DNA from: Myxococcus sp. RHSTA-1-4
Lineage (GTDB): Bacteria > Myxococcota > Myxococcia > Myxococcales > Myxococcaceae
Length of the DNA: 64,000 bases
Direction: 5' to 3'
NCBI RefSeq assembly: GCF_020037125.1
Contig: NZ_JAIQDG010000009.1
Span: 62,001-126,000 of the forward strand
This document shows, in pieces, positions 43,296 to 52,132 of this stretch. Position 1 is the first letter of the stretch, and every line of letters starts with the position of its first letter. The translations under genes and the position numbers were made by a program. The notes beneath the pieces were generated by a model. It did no database searches and was not told where the DNA came from. It saw nothing but the letters and a program-made list of their open reading frames with translations.

Positions 43296-43889
43296 TCACG
43301 TCTGGCCGGTTCGCCGCAGCCACTTCTCCACCAGCGGCAGGGTGGGGCCGGCCATCAGCCGGTCCACCAGCTCCGCGGGCGAGTCACTCACGGCGAAGGG
43401 CACGGCCTGCGCCTCCGGGACGAAGCCCTCCGCCGCCATGTGCCGCGCCAGGGCCACCAGCGGCTGGAAGAAGCCGCGCGTGTCCAAAAGGCCCATGGGC
43501 TTGCGGTGCAGGCCGAGCTGCGCCCAGGTGACGATTTCGAAGAGCTCGTCCAGCGTGCCGAAGCCGCCGGGCAGGGCGACGAAGGCGTCCGCGCGCTCCG
43601 CCATCAGCGCCTTGCGCTCGTGCATGGAGCCCACGGAGTGCAGCTCCGTGAGGCCCTTGTGGGCAATCTCCCTCGGCCTCATGAAGTCGGGCAGCACGCC
43701 CACCACCCGGCCACCGGCGGCCAGCGCGGCGTCCGCCACCGCGCCCATGACGCCCACGCTGGCCCCGCCGTAGACGAGCGTGAGGCCCCGCCGGGCGAGC
43801 TCGGTGCCCAGCCGCGTGGCGGACTCGAGGTACTCCGGCCGGTTGCCGGGCCGCGAGCCGCAGAACACACAGACGCTTCTCACTTCCAT
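43296..43889 (-). CDS. LOG family protein (cytokinin-type nucleotide phosphoribohydrolase)
   Basis: A 197-residue Rossmann-like protein. SVCVFCGSRPGNRPEY, VYGGASVGVMGAVADAAL and the family signature LPGGFGTLDELFE (PGGxGTxxE) define the LOG/YvdD group, often mislabelled lysine decarboxylase. These enzymes cleave N6-modified or other nucleoside 5'-monophosphates to base and ribose 5-phosphate. I start at ATG 43889; the open frame upstream belongs to the rhomboid gene region. It is the last gene of nadB-rhomboid-LOG on this strand. Confidence 0.88.
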   Translation of the reverse strand: MEVRSVCVFCGSRPGNRPEYLESATRLGTELARRGLTLVYGGASVGVMGAVADAALAAGGRVVGVLPDFMRPREIAHKGLTELHSVGSMHERKALMAERADAFVALPGGFGTLDELFEIVTWAQLGLHRKPMGLLDTRGFFQPLVALARHMAAEGFVPEAQAVPFAVSDSPAELVDRLMAGPTLPLVEKWLRRTGQT

Positions 43890-43890
43890 G

Positions 43891-44628
43891 TCACAGGCCC
43901 CCGCGCCGCTCGGGGTGCGCCGCGTAGAGCGCCACCACCAGGCTGAGGAAGAGGAGGATGGGCAGGGCGCGCGCGTACACCTGGCGCCCCATCCGCAGGG
44001 CCAGCCCGCAGGGCAGGCCAAAGAGGAAGCCGCCCAGGTGGCCGGACCAGCTCACGAAGGGCAGCAGGCTGAGGACGGCCACCTGCGCCAGCCAGATGAG
44101 CAGGTCCTGCCGGCCCTGTTTGGTGGAGATGGGCAGCATGGCGCCCGCCCACCCCAGAATCATTCCGGACGCCCCCACCGTGGGCACGTCGAAGTCGAAG
44201 AGGAGGGACAGGGTGGACGCGCCCAGCGCGGTGACGAGCGACAGCCCCAGGAAGCGCAGGCTGCCGATGCCCCGCTCCAGCGTGAAGCCGAGCGTCACCA
44301 CCACCGACATGTTGAAGACGAGGTGGAGGAGGTTGCCGTGCTCCAGCACCGCGCCCAGCAGCCGCCAGTACTGGCCGGCCTGCACGGCGGGCCCGTACAG
44401 CGCCAGCGGGGGAAGCCGGCCCACCACGTTGCCGTCCGCGAAGATGAGCCGCGACAGGGGGAGGCTGCGCTCCACCACGAACAACAACACCGCGCCCGCG
44501 ATGAGGACGTAGCACACCCACGGCCGGGGCAGCGGAGCGCCGGGCCCGGGAGGAGGCTGCGCGCCCGGGGCCCCCGGAGGACCGGGGGGAAGCTCATCCA
44601 GGATGCCGCGGCGCGGGCCGGACGTCAT
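43891..44628 (-). CDS. rhomboid-family intramembrane serine protease
   Basis: A 245-residue membrane protein with six or so hydrophobic helices after a Pro-rich cytoplasmic N-terminus (residues 1-35). The catalytic Ser is in TVGASGMILGWAGA (GASG motif) and the His in SWSGHLGGFLFGLPCG. HGNLLHLVFNMSVVVTLG is the conserved H...N oxyanion helix. Rhomboids cleave transmembrane substrates; none can be named here. The stop is 1 bp from the LOG start and the gene starts 6 bp after nadB. Confidence 0.9.
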   Translation of the reverse strand: MTSGPRRGILDELPPGPPGAPGAQPPPGPGAPLPRPWVCYVLIAGAVLLFVVERSLPLSRLIFADGNVVGRLPPLALYGPAVQAGQYWRLLGAVLEHGNLLHLVFNMSVVVTLGFTLERGIGSLRFLGLSLVTALGASTLSLLFDFDVPTVGASGMILGWAGAMLPISTKQGRQDLLIWLAQVAVLSLLPFVSWSGHLGGFLFGLPCGLALRMGRQVYARALPILLFLSLVVALYAAHPERRGGL

Positions 44629-44634
44629 GGCGGC

Positions 44635-46224
44635 TCAGAGCTCCCGCGAGAGCACGGTGTCGCGCAGCCAGTGGTGGTCGTCCGTGTGCGGGTAGTCCAG
44701 CGTGAAGTGCAGGCCGCGGCTCTCCCGGCGGCGGCTGGCGCAGTCGACGATGAGGTAGGCCACCTCGGCGATGTTGCGCAGCTCGATGACGTCGCGAGTC
44801 ACCTTGAAGTGCCAGTAGTAGTCGCGAATCTCCTCGCGCAGCAGCTCCAGCCGGCGCCGGGCGCGCATCAGCCGCTTGTCCGTGCGGACGATGCCCACGT
44901 AGTTCCACATCAGCCGGCGAATCTCGTCCCAGTTGTGGGTGACGACGACGCTCTCGTCGGACTCCACCGCGCTGCCCGGGTCCCACGCCGGCGGGTCCTC
45001 CTTCGGGGCGGACCAGGCATGCAGCTCCTCGACGGCCCTCCTCACCGCGCGGTGGCCGAACACCAGCCCCTCCAGCAGCGAGTTGGACGCCAGCCGGTTG
45101 GCGCCGTGCAGGCCGGTGCAGGACACCTCGCCAATGGCGTAGAGGCCGGGCAGGGTGGTGCGTCCGTCCAGGTCCGTCACCACGCCGCCGCACATGTAGT
45201 GGGCCGCGGGCACCACGGGGATGGGCTGCACGGCCATGTCGATGTTGAAGGCCTTGCAGGTGGCGTAGATGTTGGGGAAGCGCTCGGTGAGGAAGGCGCG
45301 GCCCAGGTGCGTCATGTCCAGGTAGACGCACTCGTCGCCGGTGCGCTTGAGCTCGGCGTCGATGGCGCGCGCCACCACGTCACGCGGGGCGAGCGCGCCC
45401 ATCGAATGGTAGCGCTCCATGAAGGTGGCGCCGCCCTTGAGCCGCAGCTTGCCGCCCTCGCCGCGCAGCGCCTCGCTGATGAGGAAGCTCTTGGCCTCGG
45501 GGTGGTACAGGCAGGTGGGGTGGAACTGGTAGAACTCCATGTTCGCCACCCGCGCGCCCGCGCGGTACGCCATGGCCACGCCGTCACCCGTGGCCACGTC
45601 CGGGTTGGAGGTGTACAGGTACACCTTGCCCGCGCCGCCGGTGGCCAGCACCGTCACCTTCGCCAGGAAGCGCTCGATGTCGCCGTTCTCCAGGAGCGCG
45701 TACACGCCCAGGCACCGGTGGGCGCCCGGGTGGGGCGTGCGCCGGTCCAGGATGAGGTCGATGGCGGCCGTGTGGGGGAAGAAGGTGATGTTGGGCTGCT
45801 CGTCACAGGCGGCCAGCATGGCGCGCTGCACCTCGCGGCCGGTGATGTCCCCCGAGTGGATGATGCGCCGGGCGGAGTGGCCGCCCTCGCGCGTCAGGTC
45901 GAACTCGCCGCTGGCGCGCCGGTTGAAGTCCGCGCCCAGCTCCACCAGCTCGCGCACGCGCTCGGGGCCCTCCTTCACCGTGACTTCCACCGCGTCGCGG
46001 TGGCACAGCCCCGCGCCGGCCACGAGGGTGTCCTCGATGTGGGCATCAAAGGTATCAGTAGGTGCGAGTACGCTGGCGATGCCGCCCTGGGCATAGGCGG
46101 TGTTGCTCTCCGCGCGCTCCCGCTTGGCGAGGACCGCGACGGTGCCATGCCGGGCCGCCTGGAGGGCGAACGAGAGACCCGCCACACCGCTACCGAGGAC
46201 GAGGAAATCGAACCGATGGGGCAT
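44635..46224 (-). CDS. nadB: L-aspartate oxidase
   Basis: A 529-residue FAD enzyme oxidising L-aspartate to iminoaspartate, the first step of NAD synthesis. The dinucleotide motif is VLGSGVAGLSFALQA; ESNTAYAQGGIASVL, the active-site segment FDLTREGGHSARRIIHSGD and the C-terminal FAD contacts IGEVSCTGLHGANRLASNSLLEGLVFG follow. The succinate dehydrogenase/fumarate reductase C-terminal domain completes it. It heads a minus-strand unit with the rhomboid and LOG genes. nadA and nadC are not in the window. Confidence 0.95.
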   Translation of the reverse strand: MPHRFDFLVLGSGVAGLSFALQAARHGTVAVLAKRERAESNTAYAQGGIASVLAPTDTFDAHIEDTLVAGAGLCHRDAVEVTVKEGPERVRELVELGADFNRRASGEFDLTREGGHSARRIIHSGDITGREVQRAMLAACDEQPNITFFPHTAAIDLILDRRTPHPGAHRCLGVYALLENGDIERFLAKVTVLATGGAGKVYLYTSNPDVATGDGVAMAYRAGARVANMEFYQFHPTCLYHPEAKSFLISEALRGEGGKLRLKGGATFMERYHSMGALAPRDVVARAIDAELKRTGDECVYLDMTHLGRAFLTERFPNIYATCKAFNIDMAVQPIPVVPAAHYMCGGVVTDLDGRTTLPGLYAIGEVSCTGLHGANRLASNSLLEGLVFGHRAVRRAVEELHAWSAPKEDPPAWDPGSAVESDESVVVTHNWDEIRRLMWNYVGIVRTDKRLMRARRRLELLREEIRDYYWHFKVTRDVIELRNIAEVAYLIVDCASRRRESRGLHFTLDYPHTDDHHWLRDTVLSREL

Positions 46225-46313
46225 GGTGGACAGCCTTAATGGTGGTAAGTGCCGGAAACAAGGCGTTTTCTTGAGGACTTTCCGGCGGTTGTCTAAGGTT
46301 GGTGGCAGCCGAT
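46225..46313. promoter_or_regulatory. divergent promoter region nadB / lytic transglycosylase
   Basis: Weak matches occur on both strands: TTGAGG-N17-TAAGGT (46271-46299, plus) and TTGTTT-N17-TAAGGC on the minus strand. Either would place the start of transcription close to the start codon. Confidence is limited. Confidence 0.3.
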
Positions 46314-47003
46314 ATGCGTGCCATTCCCGCGCTCCTCGCAGCCGCCCTGCTGGCCCTGCCGCTGACGGCGGGGGCCTCCGAGTCCATCTACCGCTACGTG
46401 GAGAAGGACGGGACCATCGTCTACACGAATGTCCCCCCCACCGGCGCCAAGAGGGCGAAGCGGATGAAGGGCGCGTTCAGCAATGCCCCGGTGAAGACGG
46501 CGCCGGTGGTGGGGCGCAAGCGGACGCCGCCGGAGCTGGACCCGCACATCCAGGCCGCGGCGCAGCGCTACCGCATCCCCACGGCGCTGGTGCGCGCCAT
46601 CATGCACACCGAGAGCAACTTCAACCCGAACGCGCTGAGCCACAAGGGCGCCAGCGGGCTGATGCAGCTCATGCCGGCCACCGCGTCGGACATGTACGTG
46701 AAGGACATCTTCGACGAGCGCGACAACATCGAGGGCGGCGTGCGCTACCTGCGCGTGCTCGCCAACATGTTCGACGGCGACATGGTGAAGATGATTGCCG
46801 CGTACAACGCCGGCCCCGAGGCGGTGAAGCGCTACGGCGGCAAGGTGCCCCCCTACGAGGAGACGCAGGGGTACGTGCGCAAGGTGCTCCAGCTCTACTT
46901 CCACTACAAGGAGCGCGAGCGGACCGACGAGAGCGGCCCCCGCGAGCCCACATCCCAGAATGACGACGCGCGCGAAGGGGCGGGGGGAGAAGAGCCCCGC
47001 TGA
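46314..47003 (+). CDS. lytic murein transglycosylase (SLT) with DUF4124-like N-terminus
   Basis: A 229-residue periplasmic enzyme. The signal peptide ends ALLALPLTAGA; SIYRYVEKDGTIVYTNVPP is a DUF4124-type motif. The SLT domain shows YRIPTALVRAIMHTESNFNP (catalytic Glu in HTES), HKGASGLMQLMPATA, and MIAAYNAGPEAVKRYGGKVPPYEETQGYV. It cleaves peptidoglycan glycan strands non-hydrolytically. I start at ATG 46314; TTG 46299 is in frame. The end overlaps the next gene by 44 bp. Confidence 0.9.
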   Translation: MRAIPALLAAALLALPLTAGASESIYRYVEKDGTIVYTNVPPTGAKRAKRMKGAFSNAPVKTAPVVGRKRTPPELDPHIQAAAQRYRIPTALVRAIMHTESNFNPNALSHKGASGLMQLMPATASDMYVKDIFDERDNIEGGVRYLRVLANMFDGDMVKMIAAYNAGPEAVKRYGGKVPPYEETQGYVRKVLQLYFHYKERERTDESGPREPTSQNDDAREGAGGEEPR

Positions 47004-48780
47004 CGACGAGTTCCTCCAACAGCTCTACCGCGGCGGCGAGCTGCTGGCCGCCGGGAAGGTCAAGGAGGCGAGGGAGTTCCTGGAGCGCGCCCACCAGCTC
47101 CAGCCCCGCCAGGAGAAGGCGCAGAACCTGCTGGGCCTCTGCTACTTCAAGCTCGGCATGTTCGACCGGGCCGCGGAGCTGTACGAGATGCTGGTGCGCG
47201 ACAACCCGGTGGACCCGACACTGCGGGTCAACCTGGGCCTCGTCTACCTGAAGACGAACGCGCTCCAGCGCGCCGCCCGCGAGTTCGAGACGGCCACCGA
47301 CCTGGCCCCCGAGCACCAGAAGGCGCAGAACTACCTGGGCCTGACGCTCGCGCAGATGGGCGAGTACGGCCGCGCGCGCGAGCACTTCCTCCTGGCGGGC
47401 AGCGACGCCATGGCGGAGAAGATGTCGCGAGCCATCGCCGGCGAGGGCTTCTCCCGGCCCACGCCCGCGCAGCCCGCCCGCGCCCGCGGCTTCGCCGAGC
47501 TGGACGACAGCGACGAGGCGCGCGAGCAGGCCGGCGAGCTGGTGGCAGCGCCCGCGACTCCGCCGGCGCCCGCGAAGGCCGCCGAGCCCGCGCGCCCACA
47601 GGCCCGCTCCGCCGGGCTCGCCGAGGGCGACTGGGGCGCACAGTTCGGCCTCGACACGGGACGCCCGGCGGCCGCCGCCGCTCCGGCCCGCGCGGAGCCG
47701 GAGCCCGAGGAGGAGGAGATCCGCCTCGCCGAGGACGAGGGACCCAGCGCCCTGTCCGCAGGTGGGGAAGAGATGCCGGTGCTCACCGCCACGCCCGAGG
47801 ACGCGGAGGAACTGGCCATGGAGGCCCAGCACGAGCCTCCGGCCGGGCCGTCTCCGGACTCCGCCTTCGAGGAGACCTCCGCGGCGCTCGCCTCCAGCGT
47901 GCCGCTGACGCCGGTGCCGCTGTCGCGCGCCCAGCTCGCGAAGGCCAAGGCTCTCGCGCGCGCGGGTGCCGCGGCTCCGGCGCCTTCGGACGCGGCCGCC
48001 GGCGTCACGGCTCCGGCCGCTCCGGAAGGCGGTCCAGGCGCCGCGGCTCCGGCTGTCCCGGAGGGGGGCCCTGCAATCGCGGCTCCTCCGTCTCCGGCGG
48101 CGGCCCCCGAGGGCGCGGCGTGGGCGCTGGGCACGACGGTGCCGACGCTTTCCTCGCTGGCGCCCGCGGTGGCGCTGTCGGGGGCGGACGCCGCGCACCC
48201 GTTCCTGCTGGGACATGGCAGCTTCTCGGTGGTGGTGGATGGGGAGCTGCTCACCCGGCTGGAGGGGATGGTGGCCTTCAGTGGCTCGCTCACCTTCCAG
48301 CCGGAGATGAAGCGCTTCCGGGGCCGCGCCACGGACAAGGCCTTTGGCGAGGGCGCGGCGCGGATGGTGCGCGCGAAGGGCCGCGGCATCCTCTATATGG
48401 AGCCGTCCGAGAAGCGCACCTTCCTGGCGGTGGACCTGGGCGAGGACTCCGCCTACTTCCGCGACGAGTGCGTCTTCGCCTTCGAGGAGCCGGTGATGTT
48501 CGAGAACGGACGCGTGCCGTCCGACATCGCCCCGGACCTGGACCTCGTGCACCTGCGGGGGCAGGGGAGGGTCCTCTTGAGCCTGCCCGGGACGCTGCGC
48601 TCGGTGCCGGTGCACCCGGAGCAGGCGGTGACGGTGCCCCTGACACACCTGGTGGGCTGGCAGGGCAACCTCACGCCCCGCGTCGTCCCCCTGCTCAAGT
48701 CCCCCACCGGTGAGGTGCTCCGCACGGCGGTGGAGCTGGGTGGCGAAGGTTTTGCCCTCATCGCCCTCGGGGTCCGCTAG
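46960..48780 (+). CDS. TPR-AIM24 fusion protein
   Basis: A 606-residue protein. Residues 15-150 are TPRs (FLQQLYRGGELLAAGKVKEAREFL, AQNLLGLCYFKLGMFDRAAELYEML, VNLGLVYLKTNALQRAAREFETA). A 250-residue Ala/Pro/Glu-rich linker contains tandem AAPEGGPGAAAPAVPEGGPA-like units. The last 190 residues are an AIM24 (DUF124) beta domain (FLLGHGSFSVVVDGELLTRLEGMVAFSGSLTFQPEM ... VHLRGQGRVLLSLPG). No signal peptide is visible. The AIM24 fold is related to a mitochondrial inner-membrane protein, but its bacterial role is unknown. Confidence 0.8.
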   Translation: MTTRAKGRGEKSPADDEFLQQLYRGGELLAAGKVKEAREFLERAHQLQPRQEKAQNLLGLCYFKLGMFDRAAELYEMLVRDNPVDPTLRVNLGLVYLKTNALQRAAREFETATDLAPEHQKAQNYLGLTLAQMGEYGRAREHFLLAGSDAMAEKMSRAIAGEGFSRPTPAQPARARGFAELDDSDEAREQAGELVAAPATPPAPAKAAEPARPQARSAGLAEGDWGAQFGLDTGRPAAAAAPARAEPEPEEEEIRLAEDEGPSALSAGGEEMPVLTATPEDAEELAMEAQHEPPAGPSPDSAFEETSAALASSVPLTPVPLSRAQLAKAKALARAGAAAPAPSDAAAGVTAPAAPEGGPGAAAPAVPEGGPAIAAPPSPAAAPEGAAWALGTTVPTLSSLAPAVALSGADAAHPFLLGHGSFSVVVDGELLTRLEGMVAFSGSLTFQPEMKRFRGRATDKAFGEGAARMVRAKGRGILYMEPSEKRTFLAVDLGEDSAYFRDECVFAFEEPVMFENGRVPSDIAPDLDLVHLRGQGRVLLSLPGTLRSVPVHPEQAVTVPLTHLVGWQGNLTPRVVPLLKSPTGEVLRTAVELGGEGFALIALGVR

Positions 48781-48791
48781 AAGGTGCCCAC

Positions 48792-49481
48792 ATGGCCTCG
48801 GACCGAGCGACCCGGAAGAAGCTGAAGCGGGAGGAGCGGGCGCGCCGGCGCGCCGCGCGTCAGCCCAGCGTGCTGGTGCAGGAGTTCTGGAACCTGCCCA
48901 ACATGCTCACGTTGGGGCGCATCTTCCTCATCCCGCTCTTCGTCTGGCTGACGTACGACGCGGACCCCTTGAGCTCCCTGTGGGCGGGGCTGGTGTTCGC
49001 CGTGGCCTCCATCACCGACGTGATTGACGGCTACCTGGCGCGCAAGTGGAACCTCATCACCGTGGTCGGCAAGTTCATGGACCCGCTGGCCGACAAGCTC
49101 ATCGCCATGGCCGCCCTGGTGATGATGGTGCGGCTGGGGCGCATCGCCGCCTGGGTCGTCATCGTCCTGCTGGCGCGCGAGCTCATCGTCAGCGGCCTGC
49201 GCACCATCGCCGCCAGCGAGGGCATGGTCATCGCCGCCGGCCAGGAGGGGAAGTGGAAGACGTCCCTCCAGCTCGTGGGCATCATTTCACTCTGCGTCCA
49301 CTATGTTCACCCGCTGCAAATCGGGTCCACGTCCGTGCCCGTGGACTACAACCTCGTGGGCAAGGTGCTCGTCTACCTGTCGGGCGCTTTCTCGGTGTGG
49401 AGCGCCGTCGTGTACTTCCGTGCGTTCCTCGCGATGCTCGCGAAGCGTGGGGGCGAGCAGGGCAGTGCGAAAAGTGTTTGA
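48792..49481 (+). CDS. pgsA: CDP-diacylglycerol-glycerol-3-phosphate 3-phosphatidyltransferase
   Basis: A 229-residue membrane enzyme making phosphatidylglycerol phosphate. The CDP-alcohol phosphotransferase motif DVIDGYLARKWN..GKFMDPLADK (D-x2-DG-x2-AR-x8-G-x3-D-x3-D) is complete. Several membrane helices surround it (LGRIFLIPLFVWLTY, IAAWVVIVLLARELIVSGLR). The basic N-terminus (RATRKKLKREERARRRAARQ) precedes NLPNMLTLGR. The tRNA-Gly promoter overlaps its stop codon. Confidence 0.93.
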   Translation: MASDRATRKKLKREERARRRAARQPSVLVQEFWNLPNMLTLGRIFLIPLFVWLTYDADPLSSLWAGLVFAVASITDVIDGYLARKWNLITVVGKFMDPLADKLIAMAALVMMVRLGRIAAWVVIVLLARELIVSGLRTIAASEGMVIAAGQEGKWKTSLQLVGIISLCVHYVHPLQIGSTSVPVDYNLVGKVLVYLSGAFSVWSAVVYFRAFLAMLAKRGGEQGSAKSV

Positions 49482-49506
49482 CGGGTCCGGAAGGGCTCTG
49501 TATACA
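49478..49506 (+). promoter_or_regulatory. promoter of tRNA-Gly
   Basis: TTGACG (49478-49483) and TATACA (49501-49506) are spaced by 17 bp, one of the best sigma-70-type promoters in the window. The -35 box overlaps the pgsA stop codon. The tRNA begins 60 bp after the -10 box. Confidence 0.8.
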
Positions 49507-49565
49507 CAGCCTCACTTTCGGCGCGGCGCTGAAGCGGCGGCGGAAACGAAGCAGCGGTACCTGAT

Positions 49566-49640
49566 GCGGGAATAGCTCAGTGGTAGAGCATCGCCTTGCC
49601 AAGGCGAGGGTCGAGGGTTCAAATCCCTTTTCCCGCTCCA
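49566..49640 (+). tRNA. tRNA-Gly (GCC)
   Basis: A 75-nt cloverleaf: acceptor GCGGGAA/TTCCCGC, D-arm GCTC...GAGC, anticodon stem TCGCC/GGCGA with loop TTGCCAA (anticodon GCC), T-arm GAGGG-TTCAAAT-CCCTT and discriminator T followed by encoded CCA. It reads GGC and GGT, major Gly codons in this GC-rich genome. Confidence 0.96.
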
Positions 49641-49645
49641 GAACG

Positions 49646-49680
49646 AAGGCCCCCTGGGAAACCAGGGGGCCTTTTTGTTT
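49646..49680 (+). terminator. intrinsic terminator of tRNA-Gly
   Basis: A 12-bp stem (AAGGCCCCCTGG / CCAGGGGGCCTT) with a GAAA loop, followed by TTTTTGTTTT. It is a classical rho-independent terminator. Confidence 0.93.
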
Positions 49681-49927
49681 TCCGGCGCTCGATTCGCTCC
49701 GTCGCGGGTGCCCGGGTCATCACGAAGGGCCCGTGGAGCTCGAGGGCCTGTTGGAGATTCGGCTTACGGCTCGCGGTTCATGGGCGCGATGAAACACGTC
49801 GAAACGGAGCTGGGGGAGGAAGGCCGGCCCGAGGGCGGGCGGTCATCCGGGCGCACCCGAAGTGGGCCCCCGTGACTCCGGGCTACCTCGCATCCGGGCT
49901 TCGCCCTGCTATATGAAGGGCCCCCCC
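49681..49927. other. gap between tRNA terminator and wzm
   Basis: No gene or strong regulatory motif is evident in about 250 bp. TATATG at 49910-49915 could be part of a -10 box, and GAAGGG at 49915-49920 is the ribosome site of wzm. Confidence 0.5.
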
Positions 49928-50713
49928 ATGATTCGCCTCATTCGTGAGCTGTACCAGTACCGAGGCCTGCTCCTCAGCCTCGTCCAGCGAGAGCTCAAGG
50001 CCCGCTACCGCGGCTCCATCCTCGGGTTCCTGTGGACGTTCCTGAACCCGGCGCTGCACATGCTGGTGTACGTGCTGCTGTTCACCGTGGTGATGCGGCA
50101 GAACACGCCCTACTACTCCTTCTTCATGTTCGTGGGGCTGCTGCCGTGGATCTGGTTCTCCAGTTCCATTTCCGGCGGGGCCAGCGCCATCAGCGACCGG
50201 CGCGACTTGATGACCAAGGTCCGCTTCCCGGCGCAGGTCCTGCCCACGACGGTGGTGGTGACGAACCTCTGCAACTACGTGCTGTCGCTGCCGCTGATGC
50301 TGGCGCTGGGCATCCTCATGTACGGGCAGTGGCCCACCTGGCACGCCCTCTTCTTCCCGGTGGTGGTCGTCATCCAGCTCACCTTCACCCTGGCGCTGAC
50401 GTACATCCTGGCCGCCATCAACGTCACCTTCCGGGACTTGCAGCACATCGTCGGCAACCTGCTGACGATGTGGTTCTTCGGCACGCCCGTCCTGTACCCG
50501 CTGTCCAACTTCCAGGACGAGACGGTGCGTACGGCGATGACGGTGCTCAATCCCATGACGCCCCTCATCACCTCATACCAGGCCATCTTCTACGAGCACC
50601 GCCTTCCGGACGCCGGGCCCCTGCTGGGGCTGGGCGTCTTCTCGGTGATGCTGCTATGGGCCGCGTCGATGATCTTCGAAGCCCGCCGCGAGGAATTCGC
50701 GGAGTCCATCTGA
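49928..50713 (+). CDS. wzm: O-antigen ABC transporter permease Wzm
   Basis: A 261-residue ABC-2 permease. The N-terminal amphipathic segment LIRELYQYRGLLLSLVQRELKARYRGSILGFLWTFLNPALHML is typical of Wzm/TagG/RfbA exporters. Six membrane helices follow, ending LGVFSVMLLWAASMIF. With Wzt it moves completed, lipid-linked polysaccharide across the inner membrane. ATG 49928 is preceded by GAAGGG at 7 nt. Order wzm-wzt-wbgA matches the M. xanthus O-antigen locus (formerly rfbABC, from memory). Confidence 0.94.
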   Translation: MIRLIRELYQYRGLLLSLVQRELKARYRGSILGFLWTFLNPALHMLVYVLLFTVVMRQNTPYYSFFMFVGLLPWIWFSSSISGGASAISDRRDLMTKVRFPAQVLPTTVVVTNLCNYVLSLPLMLALGILMYGQWPTWHALFFPVVVVIQLTFTLALTYILAAINVTFRDLQHIVGNLLTMWFFGTPVLYPLSNFQDETVRTAMTVLNPMTPLITSYQAIFYEHRLPDAGPLLGLGVFSVMLLWAASMIFEARREEFAESI

Positions 50714-50722
50714 GCCGACGCC

Positions 50723-52054
50723 ATGCAGGAATCCATGGACGCCATCGTCATGCAGGACGTCGTGAAGAGCTTCCGGAAGCGGACCATCCGGGGCGAGTAC
50801 ACGACGTTCAAGTCCGAGCTGCTGCGCTGGCTGCGCGGGCAGCGCCAGCCCCGTGAGGGCGGGCTCATCACCGCGCTGCGCGGTATCAACCTCAACATCC
50901 CCAAGGGCAAGACGGTCGGCATCATCGGGCGTAACGGCTCGGGCAAGAGCACGCTGCTCAAGCTCATCACCGGCATCTACACGCCCACCTCCGGCCACCT
51001 GCAGATCAACGGGCGCATCTCCGCGCTGTTGGACCTGGGCGCGGGCTTCCACCCGGACTTCTCCGGGCGGGAGAACATCCTCATCAACGGCATCATCCTC
51101 GGCATGTCGCGTGCCGAGGTCCGCGCGCGGATGGATGAAATCATCGCCTTCAGCGAGCTGGGCGAGTTCATCGACGAGCCGGTGCGCACCTACTCCAGCG
51201 GCATGTACATGCGCCTGGCCTTCGCCGTGGCCACGCACGTGGACCCGGACATCCTCATCATCGACGAGATTCTCGCCGTGGGCGACGAGCACTTCAGCAA
51301 GAAGAGCCTCGCCAAGATGATGGACTTCAAGAAGCAGGGGAAGACCATCGTCCTCGTCACGCACGACCTGAACACCGTGGACAAGTGGTGCGACCTGGCC
51401 GCGTGGATTGACGGCGGATACGTGCGCCGGGTGGGCCGCTCGGCCGACGTGACGGCCGAGTACCGGCAGGCGATTGCCCTGGCGGAGTCTCAGTCCGTGG
51501 CCTTCACGCCTCCGGCCCTGACCGAGGGCGGTGGGGCGCTCCCGCAGGTGCCCGGCTCGCCGTCCGCGCCGCCGTCCACCGCGCCCGTGCGCCTCACCGG
51601 GCTGAGCCTGGTGGCCCCGTCCGGAGAGGTGGAGCCGTTTTCTCCAGAGACGGCAGTGGAGGCCCACGTGGACTTCGCCGCGGACGAGCGGTGCGAGGAC
51701 GTGGAGTTCGAGGTGTCGCTCCAGACGGCGGACGGCAAGCCGTTGTACGAGACGAGCACGCGACTGGAAGAGGTGCCGCTGCCCCGGCAGCTTCCTCCCG
51801 AGGGACGCGTGCGCTTCGTACTGGAGCGGCTGGGGCTGCTCGCGGGGAGCTATTCGCTCGTGGTGACGGCCCGCTCGACGGGGGGCGTCTCCATGGAGCG
51901 CCGCGCCTTCCAGGTGTCCTCGCCGGAGGCGGAGCGGGGCGTGTTCCGCCCGGCGCACCGGTGGGTGGTGGAGCCGGCGCCGGTGGCGCAGCAGGTGGTG
52001 CCCGCGCTGGCCGGTGACACCGTGCCGCGGGCGGCCGGTGGCGGCCACCCCTGA
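50723..52054 (+). CDS. wzt: O-antigen ABC transporter ATPase Wzt
   Basis: A 443-residue ATPase. Walker A IIGRNGSGKSTLLKL, signature YSSGMYMRLAFAVATH, Walker B ILIIDEILAVGD, and VTHDLNTVDKWCD are clear. After residue 260, a linker leads to a C-terminal Ig-like domain (VRLTGLSLVAPSGEVEPFSPETAVEAHVDF), like the carbohydrate-binding Wzt-C that selects the polysaccharide end. The start is 9 bp after wzm. The last 45 residues are an Ala/Pro/Val-rich tail. Confidence 0.93.
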   Translation: MQESMDAIVMQDVVKSFRKRTIRGEYTTFKSELLRWLRGQRQPREGGLITALRGINLNIPKGKTVGIIGRNGSGKSTLLKLITGIYTPTSGHLQINGRISALLDLGAGFHPDFSGRENILINGIILGMSRAEVRARMDEIIAFSELGEFIDEPVRTYSSGMYMRLAFAVATHVDPDILIIDEILAVGDEHFSKKSLAKMMDFKKQGKTIVLVTHDLNTVDKWCDLAAWIDGGYVRRVGRSADVTAEYRQAIALAESQSVAFTPPALTEGGGALPQVPGSPSAPPSTAPVRLTGLSLVAPSGEVEPFSPETAVEAHVDFAADERCEDVEFEVSLQTADGKPLYETSTRLEEVPLPRQLPPEGRVRFVLERLGLLAGSYSLVVTARSTGGVSMERRAFQVSSPEAERGVFRPAHRWVVEPAPVAQQVVPALAGDTVPRAAGGGHP

Positions 52055-52132
52055 GCCCAGGTCCCCGGCGGATTCGCCGGAGAGGGGCATGCACCCCGTC
52101 CCGGCCCATGTGACGAGAGAGGCGGTACGGCG

